Shown here: positions 45,821 through 56,254 of the stretch, piece after piece
How the letters are laid out: the number at the start of each line of letters is the position of its first letter
Position numbering within the stretch: the first letter of the stretch is position 1
NCBI RefSeq assembly: GCF_000821085.1
Contig: NZ_CCXR01000001.1
Span: 1,695,001 to 1,759,000, forward strand
Reading direction: 5' to 3'
Source of the DNA: Bacillus sp. B-jedd
Lineage (GTDB): Bacteria; Bacillota; Bacilli; Bacillales; Cytobacillaceae
DNA: 64,000 bases
Made by a program: the position numbers and the translations under genes
Notes under the pieces: generated by a model
The model's database searches: none
Told to the model about the DNA's origin: nothing
The model's input: only the letters and a program-made list of their open reading frames with translations

Positions 45821-46558
45821 ATGCATATAGAACATTTAAGCCATTGGAGTGGCGAATTAGGTCGTGAAATGCGGTTGAATAGATATGGACACAGTGGAAT
45901 GCCAATCGTCGTTTTTCCATCATCCGGAGGGACGCACACTGAATATCATGACTTTGGAATGATTGATGTGTGCCATGACTTTATTGAATCCGGAAAAGTT
46001 CAGTTCTTTACATTGAGTAGTATAGATAGCGAAAGTTGGCTGCACGACTCAAAACCAGCACATGACCGCGCATTAGCCCACGCGGCATATGATCGTTATG
46101 TGATATCAGAAGCTATTCCATTTATTAAGCATAAAGCAGGCTGGTTTGATCCTATGATGACAACGGGATGCAGCATGGGGGCATATCATGCGTTGAATTT
46201 TTTCTTGAGGCATCCGGATGTTTTTCAAACAACCATTGCACTAAGCGGTATTTATGATGCTCGTTACTTTTTTGGGGATTACGGAAATGATCCGCTTGTT
46301 TACCAAAATTCACCGAGTGATTACATATGGAATCAAAATGACGGCTGGTTTATTGATCGATATCGGTCAGCAACTATCATTATTTGTACCGGGCTTGGGG
46401 ATTGGGAACAGGATGGGCTGCCTTCATACTTTACATTAAAGGAAGCCTTTCAAGAAAAACAAATTCCAGCAAGGTTTGATGAGTGGGGCGAAGATGTTTC
46501 GCATGATTGGATATGGTGGAGACGCCAAATGCCGTATTATTTAGGAGAATTATTTTAA
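45821..46558 (+). CDS. Second alpha/beta-hydrolase esterase of the ATP-grasp cluster
   Basis: 245 residues. Esterase-fold protein beginning MHIEHLSHWSGELGREM, with nucleophile Ser in TTGCSMGAYHA (near residue 116) and a final His in DVSHDWIWWRRQMPYYL. The family (esterase D-like, short form) often sits beside ATP-grasp ligases. ATG at 45821 with ATAGGAGAT upstream is clear; the open frame going back to 45620 only overlaps the ligase. Ends at a terminator. Confidence 0.82.
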   Translation: MHIEHLSHWSGELGREMRLNRYGHSGMPIVVFPSSGGTHTEYHDFGMIDVCHDFIESGKVQFFTLSSIDSESWLHDSKPAHDRALAHAAYDRYVISEAIPFIKHKAGWFDPMMTTGCSMGAYHALNFFLRHPDVFQTTIALSGIYDARYFFGDYGNDPLVYQNSPSDYIWNQNDGWFIDRYRSATIIICTGLGDWEQDGLPSYFTLKEAFQEKQIPARFDEWGEDVSHDWIWWRRQMPYYLGELF

Positions 46559-46638
46559 TACAATGTCAAAAAACAAAGAAACGTTGAGTTGTTGGTTTTT
46601 TAGTGTGGAATAGTTTAAAGCTTGTGAGAGAACAGGGC

Positions 46639-46670
46639 AGTCGCACGGTGGATACTCGTGCGACTTTTCT
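46639..46670 (+). terminator. Intrinsic terminator after esterase cluster
   Basis: AGTCGCACG (46639-46647) and CGTGCGACT (46657-46665) pair; TTTTCTT follows. The remaining 46671-46940 holds no gene. Confidence 0.8.
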
Positions 46671-46952
46671 TTATATTAAATTAGCAAGTGATCCAGGGTT
46701 TCGTAGATTATATTTGTTTAATAGCACTCCTGAATGGAGCAGAGTTATTCTGCCCCTGACCATCTTTTAATATATTCTTTGTTACCGAGTCCCCTCTACA
46801 CCACCCCTCCTCGAAGAATGGCACTTTATTACTGTAAAATTACAGTTCTTTAACAAATCGCAGAAAAAGACGGAATATCCAAGTCAGTGACGAATTTTAT
46901 AAGGATAGAGAAAAACAGGGGGAAATATCTTAGCTAACTAGGGGGACTACAT

Positions 46953-48245
46953 ATGCTGGAATTTGATGATTATATCGACCAATTTGCCAATATAAAAGTT
47001 ATTGGGGTTGGCGGCGGCGGAAACAATGCTGTTAACCGGATGATTGAGGACGGCGTGCAGGGAGTGGAGTTCATTGCGGTGAATACAGATGCGCAGGCTC
47101 TCAAAATGTCAAAAGCGGAGATCACGATGCAAATCGGCGGTTCGCTAACCAGGGGCTTGGGAGCGGGTGCCAATCCTGAAATCGGCAGAAGAGCTGTCGA
47201 GGAAAGCAGGCAGCAGATCAAGGATGCGCTGGAAGGCGCAGATATGGTATTCATAACGGCCGGAATGGGCGGTGGCACCGGGACAGGAGCGGCGCCGGAA
47301 GTTGCCAAAATCGCACGCGAACTTGGAGCACTTACAATTGGAGTCGTAACTCGGCCGTTCAATTTCGAAGGACGCAAAAGGGCACAAAATGCTGCTGCAG
47401 GAATTGAAGAAATGAAAAAAGCCGTTAATACATTAATCATCATTCCAAACCAGAGATTGCTGGATATCGTCGACAAGCGTACACCGATGGTTGAAGCCTT
47501 CCGTGAGGCGGATAATGTCCTCAGGCAGGGGGTCCAGGGTATTTCCGACTTGATTGCCGTGCCAGGCTTGATTAACCTGGACTTTGCTGATGTGAAAACA
47601 ATTATGTCCCATAATGGAACAGCGCTTATGGGCATCGGGGTGGCTTCTGGTGAAGACCGTGCAGCCGAAGCCGCCAAAAAAGCCATCTCCTCGCCACTGC
47701 TTGAAACAAGCATCAATGGCGCGAAAGGAGTGTTGATGAACATTACCGGTGGATTGAACCTCAGTTTGTTTGAAGTACAGGAAGCGGCCGATATAGTGGC
47801 AGCTGCAACAGATGACCAGCTGAATATGATTTTTGGATCAGTCATCAATGAAAACCTGACCAAAGAAATCATGGTGACTGTGATTGCGACCGGTTTCGAT
47901 CATGATGAGAAAGAAGTGCCGCCGTCGAACACATCGCGACGTCAAGGAGACATGAGTGCTAATTCCCGTTCACAATACCACGCTCAGTCGAGACAGCGAG
48001 AACCTCTTGTCTATGAGGAATCGGACAATTATGGCTATGCTCAACATAGCCAATCCAGCAGTTACCGAGAATCCAGAAATAACAGCCAGTTAAACAGCTA
48101 CGGAGAAACCGGATTCAACCAATCTGGCTATCACAGTCAGCCGCCTGTTTACGAAGAGCCCGAGAATTACGAACAGGATACCCAGCAGCAAGACGACTCG
48201 CTCGATACTCCATCTTTCTTCCGAAAGCGGAACAGAAGGCGGTAA
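46953..48245 (+). CDS. ftsZ: FtsZ paralogue outside the dcw cluster
   Basis: 430 residues of full FtsZ architecture. GTPase domain with [12 protein letters not shown], the tubulin signature GGGTGTG (from residue 106), [12 protein letters not shown] and the T7 loop [12 protein letters not shown] long linker from about 317 is rich in Gln, Ser, Tyr and Asn, unlike the shorter B. subtilis linker. It ends in a conserved tail [12 protein letters not shown] that would bind FtsA, SepF or EzrA. The neighbours are esterases and a polysaccharide deacetylase, not ftsA, so this is probably a second ftsZ. ATG follows TAGGGGG. The fold keeps all catalytic residues I can check, so it should polymerise. Confidence 0.93.
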   Translation: MLEFDDYIDQFANIKVIGVGGGGNNAVNRMIEDGVQGVEFIAVNTDAQALKMSKAEITMQIGGSLTRGLGAGANPEIGRRAVEESRQQIKDALEGADMVFITAGMGGGTGTGAAPEVAKIARELGALTIGVVTRPFNFEGRKRAQNAAAGIEEMKKAVNTLIIIPNQRLLDIVDKRTPMVEAFREADNVLRQGVQGISDLIAVPGLINLDFADVKTIMSHNGTALMGIGVASGEDRAAEAAKKAISSPLLETSINGAKGVLMNITGGLNLSLFEVQEAADIVAAATDDQLNMIFGSVINENLTKEIMVTVIATGFDHDEKEVPPSNTSRRQGDMSANSRSQYHAQSRQREPLVYEESDNYGYAQHSQSSSYRESRNNSQLNSYGETGFNQSGYHSQPPVYEEPENYEQDTQQQDDSLDTPSFFRKRNRRR

Positions 48246-48255
48246 ATTACCCAAC

Positions 48256-48290
48256 AAAAAGGCCAAATCATTTTCGATTTGGCCTTTTAA
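48256..48290 (+). terminator. Intrinsic terminator after ftsZ paralogue
   Basis: AAAAGGCCAAATC pairs with GATTTGGCCTTTT around about five bases, with T-rich bases after. Confidence 0.85.
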
Positions 48291-48364
48291 TATTTCTTTT
48301 GCAAAAGCCCTCCGGCTGTGCGACTAAATTGCCCTCAAAAGGTTTATCCCGGCTTGTTGGGTTT

Positions 48365-49201
48365 TTAATTTCCGCTTGTAGGAACCTCTATCAAATGAGG
48401 ATCAACAATAGAATATCCTTTGGCCTGCAGCCCCTTGACGATATCTTCAAGTGCATCCTTTGTCCACTCGCGGTCATGCATCAAAAGGTTTGCTCCGTTG
48501 GTGAGGTAAGGGCTGTCGACCATGATTTTAGCCAAAGCATCGCGGTTCTGGTATTGCTTCTCCCAATCGTATCCATACGTCCAGTTCATCAACAGCATGC
48601 CTTTCTCTGCGGCAATCTTTTTGGAATAATCCGTGTTCATGCCGAAAGGAGCCCTGAAAAAGACAGGCGAAACACCGGTGATTTCTTTTACCCTGTCATT
48701 CACGCTGATAATTTCCTTCTTCTGTTCCTCTTCTGGGATTTTTGTTAGATTTTGATGCGAATATGTATGGTTGCCGATGATAAAGCCCATATCATGGATC
48801 TTTTTCAATCTTTCCGCTTCTTCGGGAGTGTCAATAAAATGCCCGTTTACGAAAAAAATTGCTTTTACGCCAAGCTTGTTGAGGATTTCTGCCATTTCAA
48901 GCGCATGCTTGTCTGGTGCGTCATCGATTGTAATTAGGACATTTTTTTCATCTGACCCATCTAGCCGGTCGATAGTCCAATTGGCGGGATTCAGCTTATA
49001 GATTGGCTGGGTTTCTTCTGCCGCTTCCTCCGCGTTTTCTCCAGCAGGCTCTTCTGTTTTCTGCGGTTTTTCTACATTTTCCGTTTCCTTCGTTTCCTCC
49101 GAGGGTATAGGTTTTGTGACTTGAGATTCCTTGCCTTCTTTTGTTTCGCTACATGCGGCAAGCAAGGAAGCTGCTAACAAAATATGAATAAATGATTTCA
49201 T
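48365..49201 (-). CDS. Polysaccharide deacetylase lipoprotein
   Basis: 278 residues. Lipobox LLAAC at residue 16 marks a membrane-anchored lipoprotein. An acidic, Glu/Thr-rich linker (about 18-65) is followed by a NodB-type deacetylase domain: TIDDAPD (motif 1, Asp-Asp), HTYSHQN (motif 2, two metal His), RAPFG (motif 3) and a late LLMHDREW. It probably removes acetyl groups from a cell wall glycan. B. subtilis YheN is comparable. AATGGAGGA serves as ribosome site. Confidence 0.9.
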   Translation of the reverse strand: MKSFIHILLAASLLAACSETKEGKESQVTKPIPSEETKETENVEKPQKTEEPAGENAEEAAEETQPIYKLNPANWTIDRLDGSDEKNVLITIDDAPDKHALEMAEILNKLGVKAIFFVNGHFIDTPEEAERLKKIHDMGFIIGNHTYSHQNLTKIPEEEQKKEIISVNDRVKEITGVSPVFFRAPFGMNTDYSKKIAAEKGMLLMNWTYGYDWEKQYQNRDALAKIMVDSPYLTNGANLLMHDREWTKDALEDIVKGLQAKGYSIVDPHLIEVPTSGN

Positions 49202-49350
49202 GTTGATTCCTCCATTATGCTTATTCTAATATCTTCTTACCCATTGCAAAAGGGGAAAACCCAAATTTTTGCACCTTTTCGACGAAATTCTAACAAATTT
49301 CGAGTTTCGTCTTTATAATAGAATTAAAGACTACCAGAGGAGAAAACGAA

Positions 49351-50550
49351 ATGAACTACAAAACTTTTATCGTCCTATTGGTTTCCATCCTGCTAATAGG
49401 ATGCAGTATGCAGGGGAAAAGTGTTAGCCGACCGCAGCCAACAGCGGCAAGCACTCGGGAAAAGCCTGATAGTAAAATGGCTGAAAAGGCGGTACCCGCA
49501 CTTTTTAAGTCCCCACTTACTTTTGATTACCCTAAAGATGGTGTAAAAGGAATTTATGTCACAGGGCCAACGGTGAGTGTTTCCAGGTTCGATGATCTGC
49601 TGAAACTTGTCGAGACGACTGAATTGAACAGCATGGTTATCGATATCAAGGATGATTTTGGTTTACTGCAATATCAGCCCGAAAAAGGTTCTCCTTTTGA
49701 AGAGATTGGTGGCCCGTACATAAAAGATCCCGGCAAACTAATGAAAACCTTGGAACAAAAAAAGATTTACCCGATCGCTCGCGTAGTTGTCTTTAAGGAT
49801 AGCCACCTTGCAACAAAAAGGCCGGAACTAAGTTTTGTTGAAAACGGCAAAGTGTGGAAAAACAGGCGCGGCGAAAGCTTTGTGAATCCATTTATGAAGG
49901 AAGTATGGGAATACAACGTGGCCATCGCTAAAGAAGCAGCAAAAATGGGCTTCAAGGACATCCAGTTCGATTATGTCCGTTTTCCGGAAGGTTTTGAAAC
50001 AAGGGATAGTTCACTTAAGTATTCCCAGGGAGAATACAGTAAAGTGGAAAAAGATAATGTCCAAAAGAGAGTCGATGCGGTAACCGATTTTGTCGCCTAT
50101 GCGAAGAAAGAACTTGAGCCTTATGGCGTGAATGTATCGGTTGATATTTTCGGCTACTCGGCAACTCTTCCGGAAGCTCCCGGAATCGGGCAGAACTTTT
50201 CCAAAATCTCGGCCAATGTCGATGCGATCTCCAGCATGATTTATCCGAGCCACTGGACAAGCTATTTCGGCATTGCTAAGCCTGACCTGCAGCCATATGA
50301 AATTATCAAAGAGTACGCCAAGCATGAAAATAAGGTACTGGGTGCGTTGGAAAAACGTCCAATCTCAAGGCCATGGATCCAGGATTTCACCGCAAGCTAT
50401 CTAGGGGCAGGAAACTATAAAATCTACGGGAAAGCCGAAGTGGAAGCCCAAATTCGGGCCTTGAATGAAAATGGAATCAACGAATTCCTATTATGGAATG
50501 CATCCAACCGCTATACAAGAGGGGTAGACTATACTCCCCTTAAACCATAA
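49351..50550 (+). CDS. DUF4015 putative glycoside hydrolase lipoprotein
   Basis: 399 residues. Lipobox LLIGC (Cys at residue 18) then a low-complexity linker, then a TIM-barrel-like domain of the putative glycosyl hydrolase family DUF4015: GIYVTGPTVSVSRFDDLL, MVIDIKDDFGLL, FKDIQFDYVRFPEG (likely catalytic Asp region), VDIFGYSA and MIYPSHW. Substrate unknown, probably a surface or wall glycan. GAGGAGAAAA precedes the ATG. It is divergent from the deacetylase gene, and TATAAT at 49314 may be its -10. Confidence 0.87.
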   Translation: MNYKTFIVLLVSILLIGCSMQGKSVSRPQPTAASTREKPDSKMAEKAVPALFKSPLTFDYPKDGVKGIYVTGPTVSVSRFDDLLKLVETTELNSMVIDIKDDFGLLQYQPEKGSPFEEIGGPYIKDPGKLMKTLEQKKIYPIARVVVFKDSHLATKRPELSFVENGKVWKNRRGESFVNPFMKEVWEYNVAIAKEAAKMGFKDIQFDYVRFPEGFETRDSSLKYSQGEYSKVEKDNVQKRVDAVTDFVAYAKKELEPYGVNVSVDIFGYSATLPEAPGIGQNFSKISANVDAISSMIYPSHWTSYFGIAKPDLQPYEIIKEYAKHENKVLGALEKRPISRPWIQDFTASYLGAGNYKIYGKAEVEAQIRALNENGINEFLLWNASNRYTRGVDYTPLKP

Positions 50551-50586
50551 ACTGTAAAAATACTAATTAAAAGATATCCGCAAAAG

Positions 50587-50623
50587 CTGCCTACACTTTC
50601 CTGATAAGTGGGGCAGTTTTTTG
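50587..50623 (+). terminator. Intrinsic terminator after DUF4015 gene
   Basis: CTGCCTACACTT pairs with AAGTGGGGCAG with a one-base bulge, followed by TTTTTTG. Confidence 0.8.
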
Positions 50624-51428
50624 TATTTTTATATAAACCTTAATAATGAATACCTCTTTACTTCTTTTAAAAAACTGAGAGTAAGATACTAATTGTTTTT
50701 TTGGTGCCGTGCTTAGTGCCCAAAACCATCTTGGCCTGAACCGACCGAAAAATTTACTGCGGTCTTTTCTCATTTTCTTCAACTAATATGAAGAAAATGA
50801 AGTTCACCAATGATGGTTTGAACTAGTAATAGGGGGAGCGCGGCTGTTCCGTATTCAGGAAATTGAATATGCCTGGCAGGGAGAATCGCAGGGAGTAGTC
50901 TTTATTGGAAGAATCCTATCAAAGCATTACAAAACAGTATATGAACCTTTCTTCTGATACGCCGAATATTCCGGTTGATATAAGGGGAATTTGATTGAAA
51001 AGATTGTGTCAGGTGAAAATAATCATGAAAGAATCCAGGTTGAATGGCGGAAGAGGAGATTGAAGATGTAGATTATGTCGTTGTGAACCGCTGGTGATAG
51101 TTGTTAGTTAACGTGTATAAGGGTAGGCTAACCTCTCTGGATGATTTAATTTACAATAAAGGACAAAAAATGCAATAATTCGAATGAAAAAATTCCTTAT
51201 ATACTATTTTAATATACTATTTGGAAAATAATCTACTAACAAATACCTATTCCCATAGTGCAAATAGGAATTTAACATTAGTGAAAAATAATAAATCAGA
51301 AATTTAATTTGTAATAATGTGTAACTTCTTTTAATAGTTCCTCCTCCTAAAAATAACAAAATATTATGAATATTATATATATAATAGATTTGTCCAAAGT
51401 AATGGACTACTATAGGAGGTGCTGGGAT
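50624..51428. other. 800-base intergenic region with degenerate coding traces
   Basis: No intact gene. Around 50850-51110 short open pieces in different frames look protein-like (QEIEYAWQGESQGVVFIGR; MAEEEIEDVDYVVVNRW) but are broken by stops and frame changes, so a decayed gene is likely. From about 51130 the sequence is very AT-rich up to the M14 gene. Confidence 0.4.
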
Positions 51429-53819
51429 TTGAAGAAACGGAAAAAATTGATTCAGGGGTTGGTAATGGCCACTGCGCTGACCGCGTTGGGCATTTCAACG
51501 CTTGCCCCAGGTTTTGCTGGGGCTGAACGAGACAAGGGGGACCCGATTCCTGAAGAGGAGTCAATCGCTATTGTCGAGCTTGAGGTGCCAAATAGGAAGG
51601 CACTAGAAAAGTTTGCAGAACTAGGGATCACCCTTGATCACGGAATTCATCAGCATGGGGATGGATTTGAAGTTGAAGTGGTAGCAACACCGTCACAAAT
51701 TGCATTGTTAAAGAAAAATGGAATCCAAGTAAAGGACACACTCTTAACCGAGGGACAGTTTAATCAGAATGTTGCAGAAAGATCTGAAGCATTGCAGATT
51801 CAAGCAAGTGCTGCTGCTGCAGAGGACACGATTAAAGTCCTTAGGGCAAATCATTACACAAATCAATCTGGTACATTCCTTTATGTTGAGGCAAAATCCA
51901 GTGCAGGTACAACTGCCAGCACAGCCCTAACTGCAAAATGGGTTGAAGGTGGCGAGGAAAAGACTATTACAATGTCCAGGTTTGTTGATTATGGTGAATA
52001 TATGTATCACTGGTTTGAGGTTCCAGTTGCAGATGTACCTAAATCCGTTACTATTACTAGTAACCTAGGTGGCAAAAATGAAAGCGCTATCACAGAGTGG
52101 TTGGGAGATAGAAAAGCTGGAAATCCAAAGAAACATTATGTGACGAACTTTGTTGATCACTATATGGACCCAACGGAGTTGTATGAGAGAGCTGAGCAGC
52201 TTGCAAAAGAATTCCCTGATTTAGTTGAAATTGTTGAAATGCCTAATAAAACAAACGGATACCGCCGTTTAGCTCAAGCAACAATGGGTGCCCTAACAAC
52301 AAACGCAGTCGTGGTTTCCTCAAAAGCATGGGGACATGAAGGCGGAAACGATATCTCTGTTGAATTTGTAAATCCAGGAACGGCAAGTTCACCTCTTACT
52401 GTAAAGGTCGATGGAAAGAAAATTACTGTCCAGTTAGCAACCAATGCAAGCGGAGCTACAGTGAGTACCGCAAGGCAGGTTGTTGATGCATTGAATAACC
52501 AAGCAAGTAGTTTAGTTACTGCTACTACATACCGTGGCAATGCTGGTACAGGCGTAGTAGCTCCAGTTAATGCACAGTTAACAGACGGCCTGAAAGCGCC
52601 AGCTCACATTTCGCGTGAACCGCAAACGGTCAAAGCAATCCGTATCGGGAAGCACCGTGATGGAACTAAACCAGGGGTCCTTGGATATGCACAAGAACAT
52701 GCTCGTGAGTGGGTCACTCCGCTAGTTACAATTGAAACAGCGGAGCGTTTGCTAAGAAACTATGCACACGATGGCGAAACGAAGCAGCTTGTCAACAATT
52801 TGGATATTTTCCTGGTACCTTCAGTTAACCCGGATGGCGGTCATTACAGCTTTTATGATTTCAATATGCAGCGTAGAAATATGACAAATCATTGCGGTCC
52901 GAATGAATCTGATCCTGGATATAGAAATGCCTGGGGAGTTGACTTAAATCGCAACCATTCAGCTGGTTCGGCTTACAATGGATTCGTTGGAGCTTCAACA
53001 ACCAATTGTCGAAGTGACACTTATGCAGGACCTGCTATCAATTCAGAGCCAGAAGCCAAAAACTTGGTTTGGTTAGCGGATAAAAATCCAAATATCAAAT
53101 TTGCAATGAATATCCATAGCCATGGCGGATACTTCATGTGGTCGCCTGGTGCTTATGACCCTAACCGTGTAACATTGCCTCGCCCAACAGCTGGCCAGGA
53201 AGCATTCTATTGGGCGGCGTCAAATGAAATTTTGACTGATATTAAAGAGCACCGTGGAACGGTTATTAAACCAAGCCGTACCGGTCCAATTCCTGACGTA
53301 TTATATTCAGCCGCTGGTAACTCAGCTGACTACCTCTGGTATGAAAAGGGAATTTACGCATGGAACTTTGAAGTGGGTGCCCAACTTTGGAATAAGAACC
53401 TGAAAAGATGGGAGTCGGTTGGATTCCAACCTTCTTATGAAGAAGGACACGAGGAAGCAATGGAATTTGCCAACGGATTGATTGGTCTCATCAAGGTTGC
53501 CTATAACCAATCAAAGGATAAGCAACCTCCATCAACAAAAGCTGTGCCAGGAAACGGCAAATACTCCGGCCCTGTTAAGGTTGCATTTGAAACAAGTGAA
53601 GCTGCGACCATCTATTATACCCTTGATGGAAGCAAGCCGACATTTGAATCGGCTCATATCCGCCTAGCCGGAACCCGCGAGCCTGCCGAAGTATTGACGA
53701 TTGATAAGACAGCAACAATCAACTGGTTTGCAGTGGATGCAGCAGGCAACATCGAGAAAAACTTTAATCCATTAACAAGCGCCAGTAACTTCAATTCTGT
53801 AACCATTACAATCAAGTAA
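51429..53819 (+). CDS. Secreted M14-family zinc carboxypeptidase
   Basis: 796 residues. Signal peptide KKRKKLIQGLVMATALTALG, N-terminal region with a beta domain (to about 235), M14 peptidase with zinc ligands H424 and E427 (EHAREW) and H563 (IHSHGG), catalytic E648 (WNFEVG), and substrate residues in VNPDGGHY and VDLNRNH. A block of about 90 residues (NDISVEFVNPG ... TGVV) is inserted between NGYRRLAQA and the first zinc motif. A C-terminal chitobiase-like beta domain (IYYTLDGSKPTFES) follows. TTG at 51429 lies 8 bases after TAGGAGG; the frame going back to 51366 overlaps that site. Extracellular peptide degradation is expected. Confidence 0.88.
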   Translation: MKKRKKLIQGLVMATALTALGISTLAPGFAGAERDKGDPIPEEESIAIVELEVPNRKALEKFAELGITLDHGIHQHGDGFEVEVVATPSQIALLKKNGIQVKDTLLTEGQFNQNVAERSEALQIQASAAAAEDTIKVLRANHYTNQSGTFLYVEAKSSAGTTASTALTAKWVEGGEEKTITMSRFVDYGEYMYHWFEVPVADVPKSVTITSNLGGKNESAITEWLGDRKAGNPKKHYVTNFVDHYMDPTELYERAEQLAKEFPDLVEIVEMPNKTNGYRRLAQATMGALTTNAVVVSSKAWGHEGGNDISVEFVNPGTASSPLTVKVDGKKITVQLATNASGATVSTARQVVDALNNQASSLVTATTYRGNAGTGVVAPVNAQLTDGLKAPAHISREPQTVKAIRIGKHRDGTKPGVLGYAQEHAREWVTPLVTIETAERLLRNYAHDGETKQLVNNLDIFLVPSVNPDGGHYSFYDFNMQRRNMTNHCGPNESDPGYRNAWGVDLNRNHSAGSAYNGFVGASTTNCRSDTYAGPAINSEPEAKNLVWLADKNPNIKFAMNIHSHGGYFMWSPGAYDPNRVTLPRPTAGQEAFYWAASNEILTDIKEHRGTVIKPSRTGPIPDVLYSAAGNSADYLWYEKGIYAWNFEVGAQLWNKNLKRWESVGFQPSYEEGHEEAMEFANGLIGLIKVAYNQSKDKQPPSTKAVPGNGKYSGPVKVAFETSEAATIYYTLDGSKPTFESAHIRLAGTREPAEVLTIDKTATINWFAVDAAGNIEKNFNPLTSASNFNSVTITIK

Positions 53820-53830
53820 AATAAAAGAGA

Positions 53831-53876
53831 AGCCTGGAGCAATCTACAAACTGGATTGCTCCAGGCTCCTTACTTT
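53831..53876 (+). terminator. Terminator hairpin after M14 gene
   Basis: AGCCTGGAGCAAT (53831-53843) and ATTGCTCCAGGCT (53855-53867) pair perfectly over 13 bases. The T run is broken. The rest up to 54170 is AT-rich without features. Confidence 0.75.
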
Positions 53877-54179
53877 TATTAGACCATTTGATCTTAGTCG
53901 ACCTCTAAAACTCCTCCAATTTCTCCAAGGCGTTTATTTGTAAACCTCCATTTTCAAGATTAGAATTGTTTGTATTTATCCACCTTCATTGTGCAAACTA
54001 CTCCATTTTTCCAATTTGATAACCAAGAGTAGAAACCGGATATTAATTACTTCTTTTTCGGTTAAATCGCACAAATTTTTAACAATTTCCGGAATTTATA
54101 ATCAATGTTGCTATTAAACTATATATAGGCATTTCGAAAAGGAGATTTCGTACGAATTTTTTGAAAGGAAGGTGTGAAC

Positions 54180-55349
54180 GTGAAAGTAGCTGTATTAGGA
54201 TCTGGATTAATGGGAAAAGAAGCTGCGCGTGATTTAGTGCAAAGTGTTGGAGTAGAAGCAATTGGGTTAGCAGATATTGATTTAGCGCGTGCACAACAAG
54301 TATGCAATCAACTCCAATCTTCAAAGTTGAAGGCATTTTCCTTAGATGCGGGGAACTCCGCTGAGATGGAAAATTTTATTAGCCAGTACGATGTTGTTGT
54401 GAATGCACTTTTTTATACCTTTAATGAAAAGGTTGCGAAAGCGGCTATTGCTACAAGGGTAAGTTCCGTTGACCTAGGCGGACATATCGGTCAAATTACG
54501 GACCGCGTGTTGGAGTTGAAAGAAGAGGCAATGGCAGCTCAATCGACGATAATCCCTGATCTGGGTGTTGCACCAGGTATGATTAATATATTGGCCGGTT
54601 ACGGTGCAAGCAAGCTTGATCATGTCAAGTCCATTAAGATGTATGTTGGCGGGATACCTGCAAAACCTGAACCCCCTCTTGAATATAATCATGTTTTTTC
54701 AATGGAAGGATTATTCGATCATTATACCGATCCTTCCTTGATCATTCGCAATGGAATAAAGCAAGAAGTGCCATCCCTTTCAGAAGTAGAAAGACTCTAC
54801 TTCGAAAAATTTGGTCCGCTGGAAGCATTTCATACTTCGGGTGGAACCTCCACAATACCACATTCATACCCGCATTTAGATGAATTGGAGTATAAAACAA
54901 TCCGATATCCGGGCCATGCGGAAAAATTCAAATTGCTTGTTGACCTTAATCTCACCCGTAATGATTACGAAGTGGAGATTAAAGGGCAGAAAGTGAAACC
55001 AAGGGAAGTCTTGTTAAAAGTTCTTGGCCCGATTGTGGACTTGAAGGATAAAGATGATGTCGTATTGCTTCGCGTCATTGCCTCAGGAGAGAAAAATGGA
55101 GTGAAAACGACGTACGAATATGAAATGACAACATTTAAAGACCGTACAAATAACGTAACCGCAATGGCCCGCGCAACCGCCAACACTATTTCCGTGGTAG
55201 CTCAAATGATTGGCAATGGGACGATAGCCAAAAAAGGGGTCCACCCACCAGAGCAGATTGTCCCCGGAAAAGAATATATTGAAGAAATGGCAAAAAGAAA
55301 CATTATCATCACGGAAACAGAGAAACAAGATTACCCAATCAAAATTTAA
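54180..55349 (+). CDS. Saccharopine dehydrogenase-family oxidoreductase
   Basis: 389 residues. Rossmann motif [17 protein letters not shown] at the N-terminus, [20 protein letters not shown], then the domain with [17 protein letters not shown] and [16 protein letters not shown] typical of saccharopine dehydrogenase/reductase-like proteins. Family members act in lysine metabolism, but the exact substrate cannot be told. GTG at 54180 is 8 bases after AAAGGAAGG and yields the usual MKVAVLG start; GTG at 54174 is nearer to the site. Alone between terminators. Confidence 0.85.
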   Translation: MKVAVLGSGLMGKEAARDLVQSVGVEAIGLADIDLARAQQVCNQLQSSKLKAFSLDAGNSAEMENFISQYDVVVNALFYTFNEKVAKAAIATRVSSVDLGGHIGQITDRVLELKEEAMAAQSTIIPDLGVAPGMINILAGYGASKLDHVKSIKMYVGGIPAKPEPPLEYNHVFSMEGLFDHYTDPSLIIRNGIKQEVPSLSEVERLYFEKFGPLEAFHTSGGTSTIPHSYPHLDELEYKTIRYPGHAEKFKLLVDLNLTRNDYEVEIKGQKVKPREVLLKVLGPIVDLKDKDDVVLLRVIASGEKNGVKTTYEYEMTTFKDRTNNVTAMARATANTISVVAQMIGNGTIAKKGVHPPEQIVPGKEYIEEMAKRNIIITETEKQDYPIKI

Positions 55350-55356
55350 GCCTTCC

Positions 55357-55398
55357 AGCGCCTTCCTGCTAATCAAGCGGTTGGCGCTTTTTTAATGT
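55357..55398 (+). terminator. Intrinsic terminator after saccharopine dehydrogenase gene
   Basis: AGCGCC (55357-55362) and GGCGCT (55383-55388) pair around a large loop, then six Ts. The gap 55400-55780 is AT-rich with no clear gene. Confidence 0.6.
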
Positions 55399-55780
55399 TG
55401 AACCTACGGTCCTAATGCGTTGCTAAAACTACTTTTAATGGCCGATTCACCTGTTGACCATTCTTTTTATAAACTGAAATATAGCCAAAACTCAGTTTCC
55501 TAAAGGAATGTTGCTATTGTATAAAAAATTGTAATTTGGATATTTTCTGTTAAAATTTAAATTAAATGGTAAGAAAATACAAATAAATTATTAAATGTAT
55601 TTAAAAAACAACCATGCGCAAAAGTTTAAGGGATATGTGATTGAAGGTATTACAAATAACTCTCTTTTCAAAAGTAATTTCAATATCTTTAACTTGTCTC
55701 TATCTAACTGCAAAGCAAGTACAATAATAATTTCTTTTGAGTTCGCAAAGCTGCATACATACGATCATGAGGTGAGCCCA

Positions 55781-56173
55781 ATGCTGAAATCAGGTATATA
55801 TGGTAAATATAATGGAATTGAATTTGAAATAACAACTGACATGGAAAATAACATCATGATATTGACTGAAGATAAAAGTAAAATAGATCATACTTTTGAG
55901 GATAAATACAATAGTGGAGTCTTCACCAAAATAGTAAAACCTAGTGAATTAGTGGACTGTGTAAATATAACGCATTTTGGAATCATACAGGGGGAAAAAC
56001 TACGGATATTACAAGCTAATAGCAATGAGTACCAAATAGGTACGGGTTCTATTTTAATTGGGGATAAATTAAACTTGCCAAGAGTTGACCGGGATACGTG
56101 GCTTGGGTGGGTCCCAAAAAGTGAAGTAAAAGTACTAGAAGAAAAGACTTCAATAAATCCGCATAAATTATAA
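55781..56173 (+). CDS. Unknown protein A1 of a duplicated two-gene module
   Basis: 130 residues, soluble, beginning MLKSGIYGKYNGIEFEI and ending NPHKL. Conserved with its copy at 57047: DKSKIDHTFEDKYNSGVFTK, LNLPRVDRD, WLGWV. ATG at 55781 has GAGGTGAG upstream; the longer frame from 55595 has no ribosome site. It resembles small cytoplasmic proteins found with contact-dependent toxin/immunity loci, but I cannot assign a family. Confidence 0.65.
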   Translation: MLKSGIYGKYNGIEFEITTDMENNIMILTEDKSKIDHTFEDKYNSGVFTKIVKPSELVDCVNITHFGIIQGEKLRILQANSNEYQIGTGSILIGDKLNLPRVDRDTWLGWVPKSEVKVLEEKTSINPHKL

Positions 56174-56254
56174 TTTTTTAAAGAGGCATTATATACTGCG
56201 AAGCTCAAAATTCCTTGATGAATAAAAATATAAAAGCATTGGAGGTTGAGAGTT

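Noticed and set aside
55595..55780. N-terminal extension of module protein A1
   Set aside because: The extra 62 residues are AT-driven, have no ribosome site, and are missing from the copy A2.
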